A stretch of DNA of 38,311 nucleotides, taken from assembly GCA_964551305.1 (NCBI GenBank), contig CAZKBT010000032.1, positions 1 to 38,311 of the forward strand, given 5' to 3'. The notes below the pieces were generated by a model. It did no database searches. It was given only the letters and a program-made list of their open reading frames with translations, and was not told the DNA's origin. The translations under genes and the position numbers were made by a program. Source of the stretch: JBAZDC01 sp041654595 (GTDB taxonomy: Bacteria; Pseudomonadota; Gammaproteobacteria; Burkholderiales; Burkholderiaceae_B). Positions 24,536-35,280 of this stretch are shown piece by piece; position 1 is the stretch's first letter, and the number at the start of each line of letters is the position of its first letter.

Positions 24536-25255
24536 TCAAAGCCGGTATGCCGTCGTGGTCATGATCTTGGACATGAAGCGCATTGCCGTCTTGACCGGGC
24601 GGCTCAGCGCATCGGCGCCGTGGTCCTGCGCCGTCGTGCGGTGCGCGATTTCATCATCGCGCATTTTCGCCACCACGCGCCTGGAGCGCTCGTCCTGCGG
24701 CGGCAAAGCGTCCAGGTGACGGTCCAGGTGCTCTTCCACCTGTCTTTCGGTTTCCGCCATGAACCCCAGGTTCTTGCCCGTGCCCGCCCTGCTCGCCACG
24801 AGGCCCAGGGTGAAAGAGCCGGCATACCACAGCGGATTGAAGATGCTCGGACGGCTGTTCAGTTCTTTCAGGCGCTGGTTGCACCAGACCAGGTGGTCGA
24901 CCTCTTCGGCCGCTGCATGAAGGAGCAGATCGCGAATTGCTGCATCGCGGCAAAATAGCGCCTGGCCACGATACAGCGCCTGGGCGCAGATCTCGCCGAC
25001 GTGATTGACGCGCATCAAGCCGGCGGCATGCCGTTTTTCCTGATCGCTCAATACAGCGGAAGACGACGGCGTCGCGGCCGACGCGCCGGGGCCGGCCGTG
25101 ACGGCGCGAGGCTCGTCGGCGGGATACGGTCGGCTGGCCTGCACGCCGCCGCTGAGCACCTGCATGGCGCGATTGACTTCTGTCAGGGCGGAATCAAGGA
25201 GCGTGCGGCGACGGGAAAACGCCGGGCTCGCCGACTGGGTCATAGATAAAGCCAT
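24536..25255 (-). CDS. coq7: Demethoxyubiquinone hydroxylase, Coq7 type
   Basis: Coq7 adds the last ring hydroxyl in ubiquinone synthesis (2-polyprenyl-3-methyl-6-methoxy-1,4-benzoquinone 5-hydroxylase) and replaces the flavoprotein UbiF in many betaproteobacteria. The 239-residue protein is a di-iron ferritin-like, membrane-associated enzyme. Iron ligands are visible in MRVNHVGEICAQALYRGQ, LLLHAAAEEVDHLVWCNQRL, RQVEEHLDRHL and the late KMRDDEIAHR. About 70 low-complexity N-terminal residues precede the catalytic part, common in this group. The ATG at 25255 has GGAAG close upstream. It is divergent from the OsmC-family gene with 115 bp between starts, an arrangement also seen in Bordetella. 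Confidence 0.96.
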   Translation of the reverse strand: MALSMTQSASPAFSRRRTLLDSALTEVNRAMQVLSGGVQASRPYPADEPRAVTAGPGASAATPSSSAVLSDQEKRHAAGLMRVNHVGEICAQALYRGQALFCRDAAIRDLLLHAAAEEVDHLVWCNQRLKELNSRPSIFNPLWYAGSFTLGLVASRAGTGKNLGFMAETERQVEEHLDRHLDALPPQDERSRRVVAKMRDDEIAHRTTAQDHGADALSRPVKTAMRFMSKIMTTTAYRL

Positions 25256-25370
25256 GAATCCTTCCTTGCATACGATAGCGCAACCATCGCGGCCCGCCGC
25301 GATCCTGCATCAGCTTTATATCGTATCATGATGGCTTGTGTGAACGAGAGCGGATGACGGAAGCATCGAC

Positions 25371-25796
25371 ATGGAATGCACAGTGGATTGGAGCGGTCCC
25401 GAAGGGATGCTGTTTGTGGCGCGCACGGGCAGCGGCCACGTCACGGCCATGGATGGCGCGCCCGACGGGGGCGGCAATAATCTTGCGCCCCGGCCCATGG
25501 AACTGATCCTGGCCGGCGCGGGCGGCTGCGCCGCCTACGACGTCGTGCTGATCCTGAAACGCGGCCGCCACGCCGTGCTGGGCTGCCAGGTCAAGCTTTC
25601 CGCCGAACGGGCGGAATCCGACCCCAAGGTATTCACCAGGATCCATTTCACATTCACGGTCCAGGGGCGACAGCTGCCCGAGGCCGCCGTCGAGCGCGCC
25701 GTGCAGCTGTCGCACGACAAATACTGTTCGGCGACCTCTATGCTCGGCCATACCGCGCAGATCACCCACTCCATTTCCATCGTCGAAGCCCCCTGA
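25371..25796 (+). CDS. OsmC/Ohr-family thiol peroxidase-like protein
   Basis: A 141-residue cytoplasmic protein of the OsmC superfamily, whose members reduce organic hydroperoxides by a pair of cysteines. Both are visible: Cys53 in AGAGGCAAYD and Cys119 in DKYCSATSM, with the central RPMELILAGAGGC motif. Members of this YhfA-like branch are less well studied than OsmC and Ohr, so the substrate is uncertain. The ATG at 25371 starts the only full-length reading of the fold. It lies divergent from coq7 and 54 bp before thyA. Confidence 0.92.
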   Translation: MECTVDWSGPEGMLFVARTGSGHVTAMDGAPDGGGNNLAPRPMELILAGAGGCAAYDVVLILKRGRHAVLGCQVKLSAERAESDPKVFTRIHFTFTVQGRQLPEAAVERAVQLSHDKYCSATSMLGHTAQITHSISIVEAP

Positions 25797-25850
25797 GCCG
25801 GCGCCATGCGCCTCGTGCCCGGCGGCCTATGAACCATCGAGCGATCGCAC

Positions 25851-26684
25851 GTGAAATCTTATCTTGAACTTTTGAACGACATCCTGGAAAACGGCGTCCG
25901 GAAAGGCGATAGAACCGGAACGGGGACGACTTCCGTGTTCGGCAGGCAGATGCGCCACGATCTTTCCATCGGCTTTCCTCTCCTGACGACCAAAAAGCTG
26001 CATTTCAAAAGCATCGCCAACGAACTCATCTGGTTCCTGAGCGGCAATACCAATGTCGGCTGGCTCAAAGAAAACGGCGTCAGCATCTGGAACGAATGGG
26101 CGACCGAAACGGGCGATCTCGGCCCGATCTACGGCAAGCAATGGACGGCCTGGCCGACCAAGGACGGCGGCTCCATCGACCAGATCGACTACGTGGTGCG
26201 GACGCTGCGCCACAATCCGAACAGCCGCCGCATACTCTTTCACGGCTGGAATCCCGAATACCTTCCGGACGAATCCGTCAGTCCGCAGGAAAACGCCCGC
26301 AACGGCCGCATGGCCCTGCCGCCGTGCCATTTGCTGTACCAGTTCTACGTCGCCAACGGACGCTTGTCGTCGCAGCTTTACATCCGCAGCTCGGACAGCT
26401 TCCTGGGCCTGCCCTACAACATCGCGTCGCTGGCGCTGCTGACCCACATGCTGGCCCAGCAGGCCGACCTGACGCCGCATGAGATCGTGGTCAGCATCGG
26501 CGACCTGCACGCTTACGCCAATCATGAAACGCAGATCGAGACCCAGCTGGCCCGCGAACCGCGAGCCCTGCCCAGGCTGGCAATCAAACGCAAGCCCGCG
26601 TCCATCTACGACTACCGTTTCGAGGATTTCGAGATCGTCGGGTACGATCCGCACCCTTCCATCGCCGCGCCGATAGCCGTTTAG
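25851..26684 (+). CDS. thyA: Thymidylate synthase
   Basis: ThyA methylates dUMP to dTMP using methylene-tetrahydrofolate and produces dihydrofolate, which FolA (encoded 221 bp downstream) reduces again. The 277-residue protein has all family marks: GDRTGTGTTSVFG at the N-terminus, the phosphate-binding RR pair (Arg126, Arg127), the catalytic Cys159 in MALPPCHLLYQFY, QLYIRSSDSFLGLPYNIAS and GDLHAYANHETQ. The start is GTG at 25851, giving the typical MKSYLELL N-terminus; the ribosome site is weak. No frameshift or missing motif is seen. Confidence 0.98.
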   Translation: MKSYLELLNDILENGVRKGDRTGTGTTSVFGRQMRHDLSIGFPLLTTKKLHFKSIANELIWFLSGNTNVGWLKENGVSIWNEWATETGDLGPIYGKQWTAWPTKDGGSIDQIDYVVRTLRHNPNSRRILFHGWNPEYLPDESVSPQENARNGRMALPPCHLLYQFYVANGRLSSQLYIRSSDSFLGLPYNIASLALLTHMLAQQADLTPHEIVVSIGDLHAYANHETQIETQLAREPRALPRLAIKRKPASIYDYRFEDFEIVGYDPHPSIAAPIAV

Positions 26685-26688
26685 CGGC

Positions 26689-26775
26689 GAAGCGCGGCAG
26701 TTTCGGGAACGCTTCGATGCCAGCATCGAAAAATACGGCGAAATCATCAAGGCATCGGGCGTGACGCTGCTTTAG
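26689..26775 (+). pseudogene. Remnant of a gene 3' end, possibly a Bug-family solute receptor
   Basis: Just after thyA, 28 codons read without interruption to a TAG: EARQFRERFDASIEKYGEII and then KASGVTLL. The pattern (Arg/Phe-rich helix, a Lys-Tyr pair, then I-I-K-x-S-G-V) resembles the C-terminal end of Bug/TctC periplasmic solute-binding proteins, which commonly end like this. There is no start codon or upstream domain, and a stop lies in frame at 26674-26676 inside thyA. It may be what is left after deletion of a gene. The match is by eye. Confidence 0.4.
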
Positions 26776-26904
26776 CCGAGGCGCCCCGGCTCGCCGGCGA
26801 TACGGCCCTCGCAAGCCGAAGAAAGATGCTGCTAACATAGCAAATGTGCCCCGGCACACTCGTACTTTCACGTCACGGCGCGCGGCGCCATGTAAGCCAG
26901 AGCC

Positions 26905-27399
26905 ATGCCGACACCCACCATCGCACTCGTAGTCGCCTATTCCACCAACCGCGTCATAGGGCGCGACAATATGCTTCCTTGGCGCTTGAAGGCCGACCTG
27001 GCCCACTTCAAGCGGGTCACCATGGGCCATCCCATCGTCATGGGACGCAAGACCTGGGAATCGCTCGGCCGGCCCCTTCCGGGCCGCCCCAATCTCGTCA
27101 TCAGCCGCAACGCCGACTACAAGGCGGAGGGCGCGACGGTCTATCCTTCTCTGGAAGACGCCATCGCCGCATGCCGCGACGCCGGGAAGATCTGCGTGAT
27201 CGGCGGCGAGGACGTCTTTCGTCAAGCGCTGCCGCTTGCCGGCGAGATCATCGCCACGGAAGTGCACGCCGTGGTGGACGGCGATACGTTCTTTCCCCTG
27301 CTGGACAATCAGTGGCTGGAAACGGATCGCCAGCCCCAGCCGGCGGAAGACGATCTGACGTTCGACTTCGTCACCTACCTGCGCCCACCCGTCGTATGA
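26905..27399 (+). CDS. folA: Dihydrofolate reductase
   Basis: FolA reduces dihydrofolate to tetrahydrofolate with NADPH, restoring the cofactor spent by ThyA, and is the target of trimethoprim. The 164-residue protein is standard length: NRVIGRDNMLPWRLKADLAHFK includes the Met/Trp loop and the catalytic acid Asp31, followed by VMGRKTWESLGRPLPGRPN and VIGGEDVFRQALPLA (NADPH binding). The ATG at 26905 gives the family N-terminus. It follows thyA in the same direction after a gap that holds a gene remnant and an inverted repeat TGCTA-ACA-TAGCA. The last 29 bp overlap the end of the convergent MocR gene. Confidence 0.97.
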   Translation: MPTPTIALVVAYSTNRVIGRDNMLPWRLKADLAHFKRVTMGHPIVMGRKTWESLGRPLPGRPNLVISRNADYKAEGATVYPSLEDAIAACRDAGKICVIGGEDVFRQALPLAGEIIATEVHAVVDGDTFFPLLDNQWLETDRQPQPAEDDLTFDFVTYLRPPVV

Positions 27400-28798
27400 A
27401 CTGCCATAGGGCGGGATGCCGGCAATAGGCCACGTTGAACCGCAGCCAGCCCTCGTCGGCCCCGTCCGGGTGGAAGTAAGTTTGCGGCGCCAGCCAGATT
27501 CCGTCCTGCAAGGCCAGGTGCGCCAGGCGCGCGGAGCCCTGCTCGCGCCACTGCCCTGCCGGCCTGGCCCACAGGAACAGCCCCGCGCGCGGCTCGCTGA
27601 ATATGTCGAAGCCGTGCTGCGCGAACTTTTCACCAACCTCGTCGTGCGCCTGGCGCAAGCGGTCCTGCACGTTCTGCAGATGACGCCGGTGGCGGCCCTG
27701 GCGCAGTATCTGATGCACCGTGCGCTCCATCAGCTCCGGCGTGGTCAAGCCAAGGGCCATCTTGGTCTTGGCGAAGACACGCAAAAGATCGGGCTCGGCC
27801 ACGATGTAGCCCACGCGCATCGACGGCGTGATGCTTTTTGAGAATCCCGACACGTACACGACGCGCTTGGCGCCGGCCAGCGCCGCCAGCATCGGCGCGT
27901 TGCCCGGCAACAGATCGCGCGATACGTCATCCTCGACGATCCAGAAATCATGTTGCTCGGCCAATTGCAGTATCCGAAACGCATTGGCCATGCTCAGGCT
28001 CGTGCCGGTCGGATTCTGCAGCACGGGATTCAGGAACAGCGCCTTGACGTGATGACGGCTTGCCGCGCGCTGCAGGCTTTCCAGGCACAGGCCGTCGCGA
28101 TTGCGCTCCACGCCCACCAGCTTGAAACCCGCCAGGCGCAGGGACAAGAGCAGATTCGCGTAGCCCGGCGATTCGACCGCCACCGTATCGCCGGGCCGCA
28201 ACAGGCTGCGGGCCACGATGTCCATGCCTTGCGTCGCCCCCTGGCACAACAGGACATGATCCGCATCGACCGCCAGCCCGTGGTGCTCCAGCGACGCCGC
28301 CACCTGCTCGCGCAACGGAAAGTAGCCATAGGGGTGGCCATAGCCCGACAGCTGCCCCGATCGGATCTGGGACGCCTGCCGTATCGCCTGCAGCACGCCC
28401 GCCTCGTTCATCCAGTCGGCGGGCAGCCAACCGCAACCCGCTTTGATGGGGATGGAGTGATCGGCGAAGATATCGGCCAGCAGCCAGGACTCCCCGATCT
28501 GCGGCGGCTTCCAGCCCTGCGGCTGGGTGGAGGCCGGAACCGTCGTCCGCGCACGCGGCGCCACGCGGTATCCCGACCCCGTTCGCGCCGTGAGCACGCC
28601 TTGCGCGACCAGGCGCTGATACGCCGCCGATACCGTAAACGTGCTGACGTCGTACATTCTGGCGAACTGGCGCACGGAAGGAACGGCCATGCCCGGCCTG
28701 AGCACCTGCTCGAAAACGGCCTGCGAAATGCTCTGGGCGATCTGGTCCACCAATGACAAGCCGTCGGCGTGCCGTCTAGTCAGCCTGATGAAATCCAT
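27371..28798 (-). CDS. MocR-type GntR regulator with aminotransferase domain
   Basis: A 475-residue PLP-dependent transcription factor of the MocR subfamily. The N-terminal winged helix (about 1-85) contains VPSVRQFARMYDVSTFTVSAAYQRL. A linker of about 20 residues follows, then a fold-type I aminotransferase domain with CQGATQGMDIVARSLLRPGD, LNPVLQNPTGTSLS and SGFSKSITPSMRVGY, whose lysine (about residue 320) should bind PLP. Such proteins bind direct repeats next to a metabolic gene and sense an amino compound through PLP. This one is divergent from an omega-amino acid aminotransferase gene and probably controls it and itself. The effector (for example beta-alanine or taurine-like amines) is unknown. 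The 3' end overlaps folA by 29 bp. Confidence 0.93.
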   Translation of the reverse strand: MDFIRLTRRHADGLSLVDQIAQSISQAVFEQVLRPGMAVPSVRQFARMYDVSTFTVSAAYQRLVAQGVLTARTGSGYRVAPRARTTVPASTQPQGWKPPQIGESWLLADIFADHSIPIKAGCGWLPADWMNEAGVLQAIRQASQIRSGQLSGYGHPYGYFPLREQVAASLEHHGLAVDADHVLLCQGATQGMDIVARSLLRPGDTVAVESPGYANLLLSLRLAGFKLVGVERNRDGLCLESLQRAASRHHVKALFLNPVLQNPTGTSLSMANAFRILQLAEQHDFWIVEDDVSRDLLPGNAPMLAALAGAKRVVYVSGFSKSITPSMRVGYIVAEPDLLRVFAKTKMALGLTTPELMERTVHQILRQGRHRRHLQNVQDRLRQAHDEVGEKFAQHGFDIFSEPRAGLFLWARPAGQWREQGSARLAHLALQDGIWLAPQTYFHPDGADEGWLRFNVAYCRHPALWQFIRRVGAGR

Positions 28799-28839
28799 TC
28801 CGACCTCCGCGATTGCGCTCGATATCCATGATAGAAACT

Positions 28840-28895
28840 ATACAGTCATTTTATGTTGACCAATACAGTTATATTTGTTTTGACCAACTGTCTAT
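28840..28895. promoter_or_regulatory. Probable MocR operator between the divergent genes
   Basis: ATACAGT occurs at 28840-28846 and 28863-28869, 23 bp apart, and an inverted, slightly altered copy (ACTGTCTAT) lies at 28887-28895. TTGACCA occurs at 28856-28862 and 28880-28886, 24 bp apart. Repeats spaced by about two helix turns on one face of the DNA are what MocR-type dimers are known to bind. The boxes cover the region where both divergent promoters should lie; on the minus strand TATAGT (28842-28837) could be the regulator's -10 box. Confidence 0.6.
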
Positions 28896-28960
28896 GTCAA
28901 TTGCCACACCGTAGATAGAGAATAAACACATCTCCTGAACCCAGTCAGACGAGGCGATTT

Positions 28961-30286
28961 ATGTCCAAGAACGCTCCTTCCCTTGATTTGTCGACGCTGT
29001 GGATGCCCTTCACGGCCAACAAACAATTTAAAGACCAGCCCCGCCTGTTCACCAAGGCCAAAGGCATGTACTACACGGCGGCCGCCGGCCATCAGGTGCT
29101 GGACGGCACCGCCGGGCTATGGTGCGTCAACGCGGGCCACGGCCGCAGCGAAATCGTCGAGGCCATCGCCCAACAGGCCGCCGAAATGGACTATGCCCCC
29201 AGCTTCCAGCTGGGCCACCCAGGCGCATTCCAGGCGGCCAGCGCCGTGGCGCAGATGATGCCCAAGGGCCTGGATCGCATTTTCTTCACGAACTCGGGCT
29301 CGGAATCGGTCGATACCGCCCTGAAGATCGCCGTCGCCTATCATCGCAGCCGCGGCGAAGGCCAGCGCACCCGTCTGATCGGACGCGAGCGCGGCTATCA
29401 CGGCGTCGGCTTCGGCGGCATTTCGGTCGGCGGCATTTCGAACAACCGCAAGGCATTCTCCAACGTCCTCATTCCGGGCGTCGATCACTTGCCCCACACC
29501 CACGACCTGGCCAAGAACGCCAACACGCGCGGCCAGCCCGAATGGGGCGAGCACTTCGCCGACGAGCTCGAACGCATCATCGCCCTGCACGACGCATCCA
29601 CCATCGCCGCCGTGATCGTCGAGCCGCTGGCCGGCTCCACCGGCGTGCTGATACCGCCCAAAGGCTATCTGGAAAAGCTTCGGGCCATCACCGCCAAGCA
29701 CGGCATCCTGTTGATCTTCGACGAAGTCATTACGGGTTTCGGCCGCCTGGGCGCGCCCACGGCCAGCGCCTACTTCGGCGTCACGCCCGACCTGATGACC
29801 CTCGCCAAAGGCCTGAGCAATGCCGCCGTGCCGGCGGGAGCCGTCGCGGTCAGCCAGGAAGTCCATGACAGCATCATCAATGCGTCTTCCGACGGCATCG
29901 AGTTTTTCCACGGCTACACCTATTCGGCCCACCCCCTTGCCACCGCCGCGACCCTGGCGACGCTGGGCATCTACGCCAAGGAAAATCTGTTCGACCGCGC
30001 CAAGTCCCTGTCGCCCGCCTTCGAAGCGGCGGCGCACCAGCTGGAAAGCGCGCCGCACGTGATCGACGTCCGCAATCTGGGAATGGTCGCGGGCATCGAG
30101 CTGCAATCCCGCCCGGGCGCCCCGGGCGCGCGAGCCGCCGAAGTGTTCCGCAAATGCTTCGACAAGGGGGTGCTGGTGCGCTACACTGGCGACATCCTGG
30201 CCATCTCGCCGCCGCTCATCATCAGCGAAGAACAGATACAGGAAATCTTCGGCACGATAGGCGACGTCCTGAAAACGGTGGACTAA
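28961..30286 (+). CDS. Omega-amino acid:pyruvate aminotransferase (class III)
   Basis: This PLP enzyme transfers the amino group of beta-alanine or a similar omega-amino compound to pyruvate, giving malonate semialdehyde and alanine. The 441-residue protein has full class III length. Motifs are LWMPFTANKQFK, GLWCVNAGHGR, FFTNSGSESVDTALK, the Asp-containing LLIFDEVITGFGRLG and LAKGLSNAAVPAGAV with PLP Lys283. The N-terminal LWMPFT form is typical of beta-alanine:pyruvate transaminases. The ATG at 28961 follows GACGAGGCG, a fair ribosome site. It is divergent from the MocR regulator and has its own terminator 45 bp after the stop. The substrate is inferred from family resemblance. Confidence 0.93.
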   Translation: MSKNAPSLDLSTLWMPFTANKQFKDQPRLFTKAKGMYYTAAAGHQVLDGTAGLWCVNAGHGRSEIVEAIAQQAAEMDYAPSFQLGHPGAFQAASAVAQMMPKGLDRIFFTNSGSESVDTALKIAVAYHRSRGEGQRTRLIGRERGYHGVGFGGISVGGISNNRKAFSNVLIPGVDHLPHTHDLAKNANTRGQPEWGEHFADELERIIALHDASTIAAVIVEPLAGSTGVLIPPKGYLEKLRAITAKHGILLIFDEVITGFGRLGAPTASAYFGVTPDLMTLAKGLSNAAVPAGAVAVSQEVHDSIINASSDGIEFFHGYTYSAHPLATAATLATLGIYAKENLFDRAKSLSPAFEAAAHQLESAPHVIDVRNLGMVAGIELQSRPGAPGARAAEVFRKCFDKGVLVRYTGDILAISPPLIISEEQIQEIFGTIGDVLKTVD

Positions 30287-30330
30287 GCGGCATCCGCGTC
30301 CGCGATCCGCGGACCGCCGTCGAAACGCCG

Positions 30331-30364
30331 AGCGCGCCATGCTTCATAAAAGCATGGCGCGTTT
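30331..30364 (+). terminator. Intrinsic terminator after the aminotransferase gene
   Basis: CGCGCCATGCTT (30331-30342) and AAGCATGGCGCG (30348-30359) form a perfect 12-bp stem around a 5-nt loop, followed by five T (30360-30364). It ends the aminotransferase transcript. It also lies 79 bp beyond the gcvP stop on the opposite strand, where the stem, without a T tract, may give only partial termination. Confidence 0.9.
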
Positions 30365-30442
30365 TTCGCATTCATCGTCGAACGGCTTGACCGGCGAAAC
30401 AACCACCCGCGCGCGGGGACATGGATCGCCCCCGCTTTCCGA

Positions 30443-33340
<2,898 letters not shown>

Positions 33341-33385
33341 AGATCAACCTGAACGAGTAATGGAAAGAAGGACGATCGGCTCGCG

Positions 33386-33760
33386 TCAGCCGGCCAACGA
33401 CTGATAGCCGTCCGCGTCGAGCAAGCCTTCGACGTCGGCGGGATTGGCGGGCTTGATCTTGAAGATCCAGGTATCGAAGGCCGCTTCGTTGATGCGATTG
33501 GGCTCGTCGCTCAGCGCATCGTTGAAGGCCACGATTTCGCCGTCGACGGGCGCGTAGATGTCCGAGGCGGCCTTGACCGACTCCACGACGCCGGCGGTCT
33601 GGCCGGCCGCGAGCGCGGCGCCCACTTCGAAATCGCCGACGAACACGAGGTCGCCCAGCTGGTCCTGGGCGTTGTCGGTGATGCCGACGGCGAACACGTC
33701 GCCTTCGGCTTTCACCCATTCATGGGAAGAAGTGTATTTACGATCGGTGGGCAAGGACAT
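33386..33760 (-). CDS. gcvH: Glycine cleavage system H protein
   Basis: GcvH is the lipoylated carrier that moves the aminomethyl group between the P, T and L proteins. The 124-residue protein has the family start SLPTDRKYTSSHEWV, the central GITDNAQDQLGDLVFV, and the lipoylation site Lys63 in GVVESVKAASDIYAPVDGE. The ATG at 33760 is chosen because TTGGAG lies 6 nt upstream and it gives the standard N-terminus; an ATG four codons earlier has no site. It lies between gcvT (86 bp upstream) and gcvP (45 bp downstream). Confidence 0.98.
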   Translation of the reverse strand: MSLPTDRKYTSSHEWVKAEGDVFAVGITDNAQDQLGDLVFVGDFEVGAALAAGQTAGVVESVKAASDIYAPVDGEIVAFNDALSDEPNRINEAAFDTWIFKIKPANPADVEGLLDADGYQSLAG

Positions 33761-33846
33761 GATGGGCTCCAATGATTGAATTCGTTTCAGAATGGTTGAT
33801 GTTCGTTCGGTCGGCGATCCGCGGACCGCATGACATGATAATCAAA

Positions 33847-34950
33847 TCAGGCCAGGATTTTTCCGTTTCGCACGAAAGGCATTTTGACGATCTGCGCGGG
33901 CAGCCATTTGCCCCGGATCTCGACCTCGGCCGCATCGCCGGGCTGCGCGCCGACGGGCACACGGGCCATGCCTATGGATACGCCCATCGTCGGGGACATC
34001 GAGCCGCTGGTCAATTCGCCCTCGCCCTGGGCCGTGCGCAGTTTCATATGGCCGCGCATCACCCCGCGCTCGAGCAGCTTGACGCCCACGAGCATTTGGT
34101 CGACGGCCGCCGCCTCCAGCGCGTCGCGCCCCACGAAGCGGCGCGCGGGATCCTTGAACGACACCGTCCAGCCCAGCCCGGCGATCAGGGGATTGACCTG
34201 TTCGTTCATTTCCTGGCCATAGAGATTCATGCCGGCCTCCAGGCGCAGGGTGTCGCGCGCGCCCAGCCCGCACGGGGTCACCCCGCATGCCGTCAGGTCG
34301 TCCCAGAACGCGACGACGTCCGTGGCGGGCAGGATGATTTCAAAGCCGTCTTCGCCCGTATAGCCGGTACGCGCGATCAAAGTGGACTGGCCGGCGCCGG
34401 CGTACGCGGCCGTGAAAGGCGTCAAGGAGTCCAGCAGCGGCGCCCAATCGGGCCGCGCCTGGGCGAGCTTGGCGGGCGCGTTGGGGCCTTGCGCGGCGAC
34501 GATGGCCAGATCGTGCCGCTGCACGATGTCGACCGAAAACGATTCGGCGCGGGCCAGTTCGCGCATCCAGGCGATGTCGGTCTGCGCCGTTCCGGCGTTG
34601 ACGACGGCGCGCCATACGGTCGGCTCGAAGTAATAGACGATCAAGTCGTCGATGACGCCGCCCTGCTCGTTGAGCATGCAGCTATAAAGCGCCTTGCCCG
34701 GCACCGTCAGCTTGGCGACGTCGTTGGCCAGCAGCCGTTTCAGGAACGCCGTGGCGTCGTCGCCCAGGATGTCGACCGCCTGCATGTGGGACACGTCGAA
34801 GACGCCTGCGTCTTTGCGCACGGCATGATGCTCTTCGATCTGCGAGCCGTAATAGACGGGCATGTCCCACCCGCCGAAATCGACCATTTTGGCGCCCAGC
34901 CGAAGATGGGTGGCATGCAAGGGAGTGGTTTTCAGTGCCGCTGAAGACAT
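33847..34950 (-). CDS. gcvT: Aminomethyltransferase, glycine cleavage T protein
   Basis: GcvT releases ammonia from aminomethyl-lipoyl GcvH and forms 5,10-methylene-tetrahydrofolate, which serves ThyA and other one-carbon reactions. The 367-residue protein has family length and motifs: HLRLGAKMVDFGGWDMPVYY, GVFDVSHM, the catalytic-Asp region LLANDVAKL and RTGYTGEDGFEI. The ATG at 34950 has GGAG 7 nt upstream; the frame runs on into the riboswitch, so longer starts are rejected. It is the first gene of the operon, about 60 nt after the second aptamer. Confidence 0.97.
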   Translation of the reverse strand: MSSAALKTTPLHATHLRLGAKMVDFGGWDMPVYYGSQIEEHHAVRKDAGVFDVSHMQAVDILGDDATAFLKRLLANDVAKLTVPGKALYSCMLNEQGGVIDDLIVYYFEPTVWRAVVNAGTAQTDIAWMRELARAESFSVDIVQRHDLAIVAAQGPNAPAKLAQARPDWAPLLDSLTPFTAAYAGAGQSTLIARTGYTGEDGFEIILPATDVVAFWDDLTACGVTPCGLGARDTLRLEAGMNLYGQEMNEQVNPLIAGLGWTVSFKDPARRFVGRDALEAAAVDQMLVGVKLLERGVMRGHMKLRTAQGEGELTSGSMSPTMGVSIGMARVPVGAQPGDAAEVEIRGKWLPAQIVKMPFVRNGKILA

Positions 34951-35009
34951 GTGGAGCTCCGGAGTGAACGATAAAGGGTGCGACGTCGACATGAACGAGC
35001 CATATGCAT

Positions 35010-35225
35010 CGCCCCTCTGTCCTTTTGCCTGAGAGTTGACCGGGCACGGCGTGCCGGCATTCACCTTCGGCGCCCGGCGGGCGCATGGTCGCGCCCAAGG
35101 CCGGGTCTCTCCAGAGTGTTGTCCTGCGTTATGCGCAATACACGCGCGGTATCGGATGCCTGAGCGATTCTGGGCGAATTGCGCCTTCGGCGGCTGAGGG
35201 GTCAGCGCTCTCCCGCGGCGGGTAA
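35010..35225 (-). promoter_or_regulatory. Tandem glycine riboswitch upstream of gcvT
   Basis: Two consecutive glycine aptamers can be read on the minus strand. The first (about 35218-35118) has GGGAGAG, GCCGAAGGCGCAA and GCTCAGGCA, ending in GGACAAC. The second (about 35118-35012) has TCTGGAGAGACC, GCCGAAGGTGAA, CTCTCAGGCAAAAGGACAGA and closes with GGGG. The paired GGAGAG/CTCTCAGG ends and the CCGAAGG cores are diagnostic of this class, and glycine cleavage genes are its usual target. The expression platform is the 60 nt before the gcvT ATG, where the ribosome site GGAG lies between CTCC segments that could hide it. Glycine probably switches the operon on, as known for other gcv riboswitches. 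Confidence 0.95.
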
Positions 35226-35240
35226 CGACAACAGCCGCAA

Positions 35241-35269
35241 AGCATAACGCGAAAACCGCGGTGCAACAA
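35241..35269 (-). promoter_or_regulatory. Sigma70-type promoter of the riboswitch-gcv transcript
   Basis: On the minus strand TTGTTG (35269-35264), a 17-bp spacer and TATGCT (35246-35241) sit just upstream of the first aptamer and 12 bp after the stop of the preceding gene. The predicted start near 35234 leaves a short leader before the riboswitch. Identified by pattern and position. Confidence 0.6.
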
Positions 35270-35280
35270 CTGAATTTTGC

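Noticed and set aside
34951..35064. Longer start for gcvT
   Set aside because: The extension translates the riboswitch and expression platform; the ATG at 34950 has GGAG and the family N-terminus.
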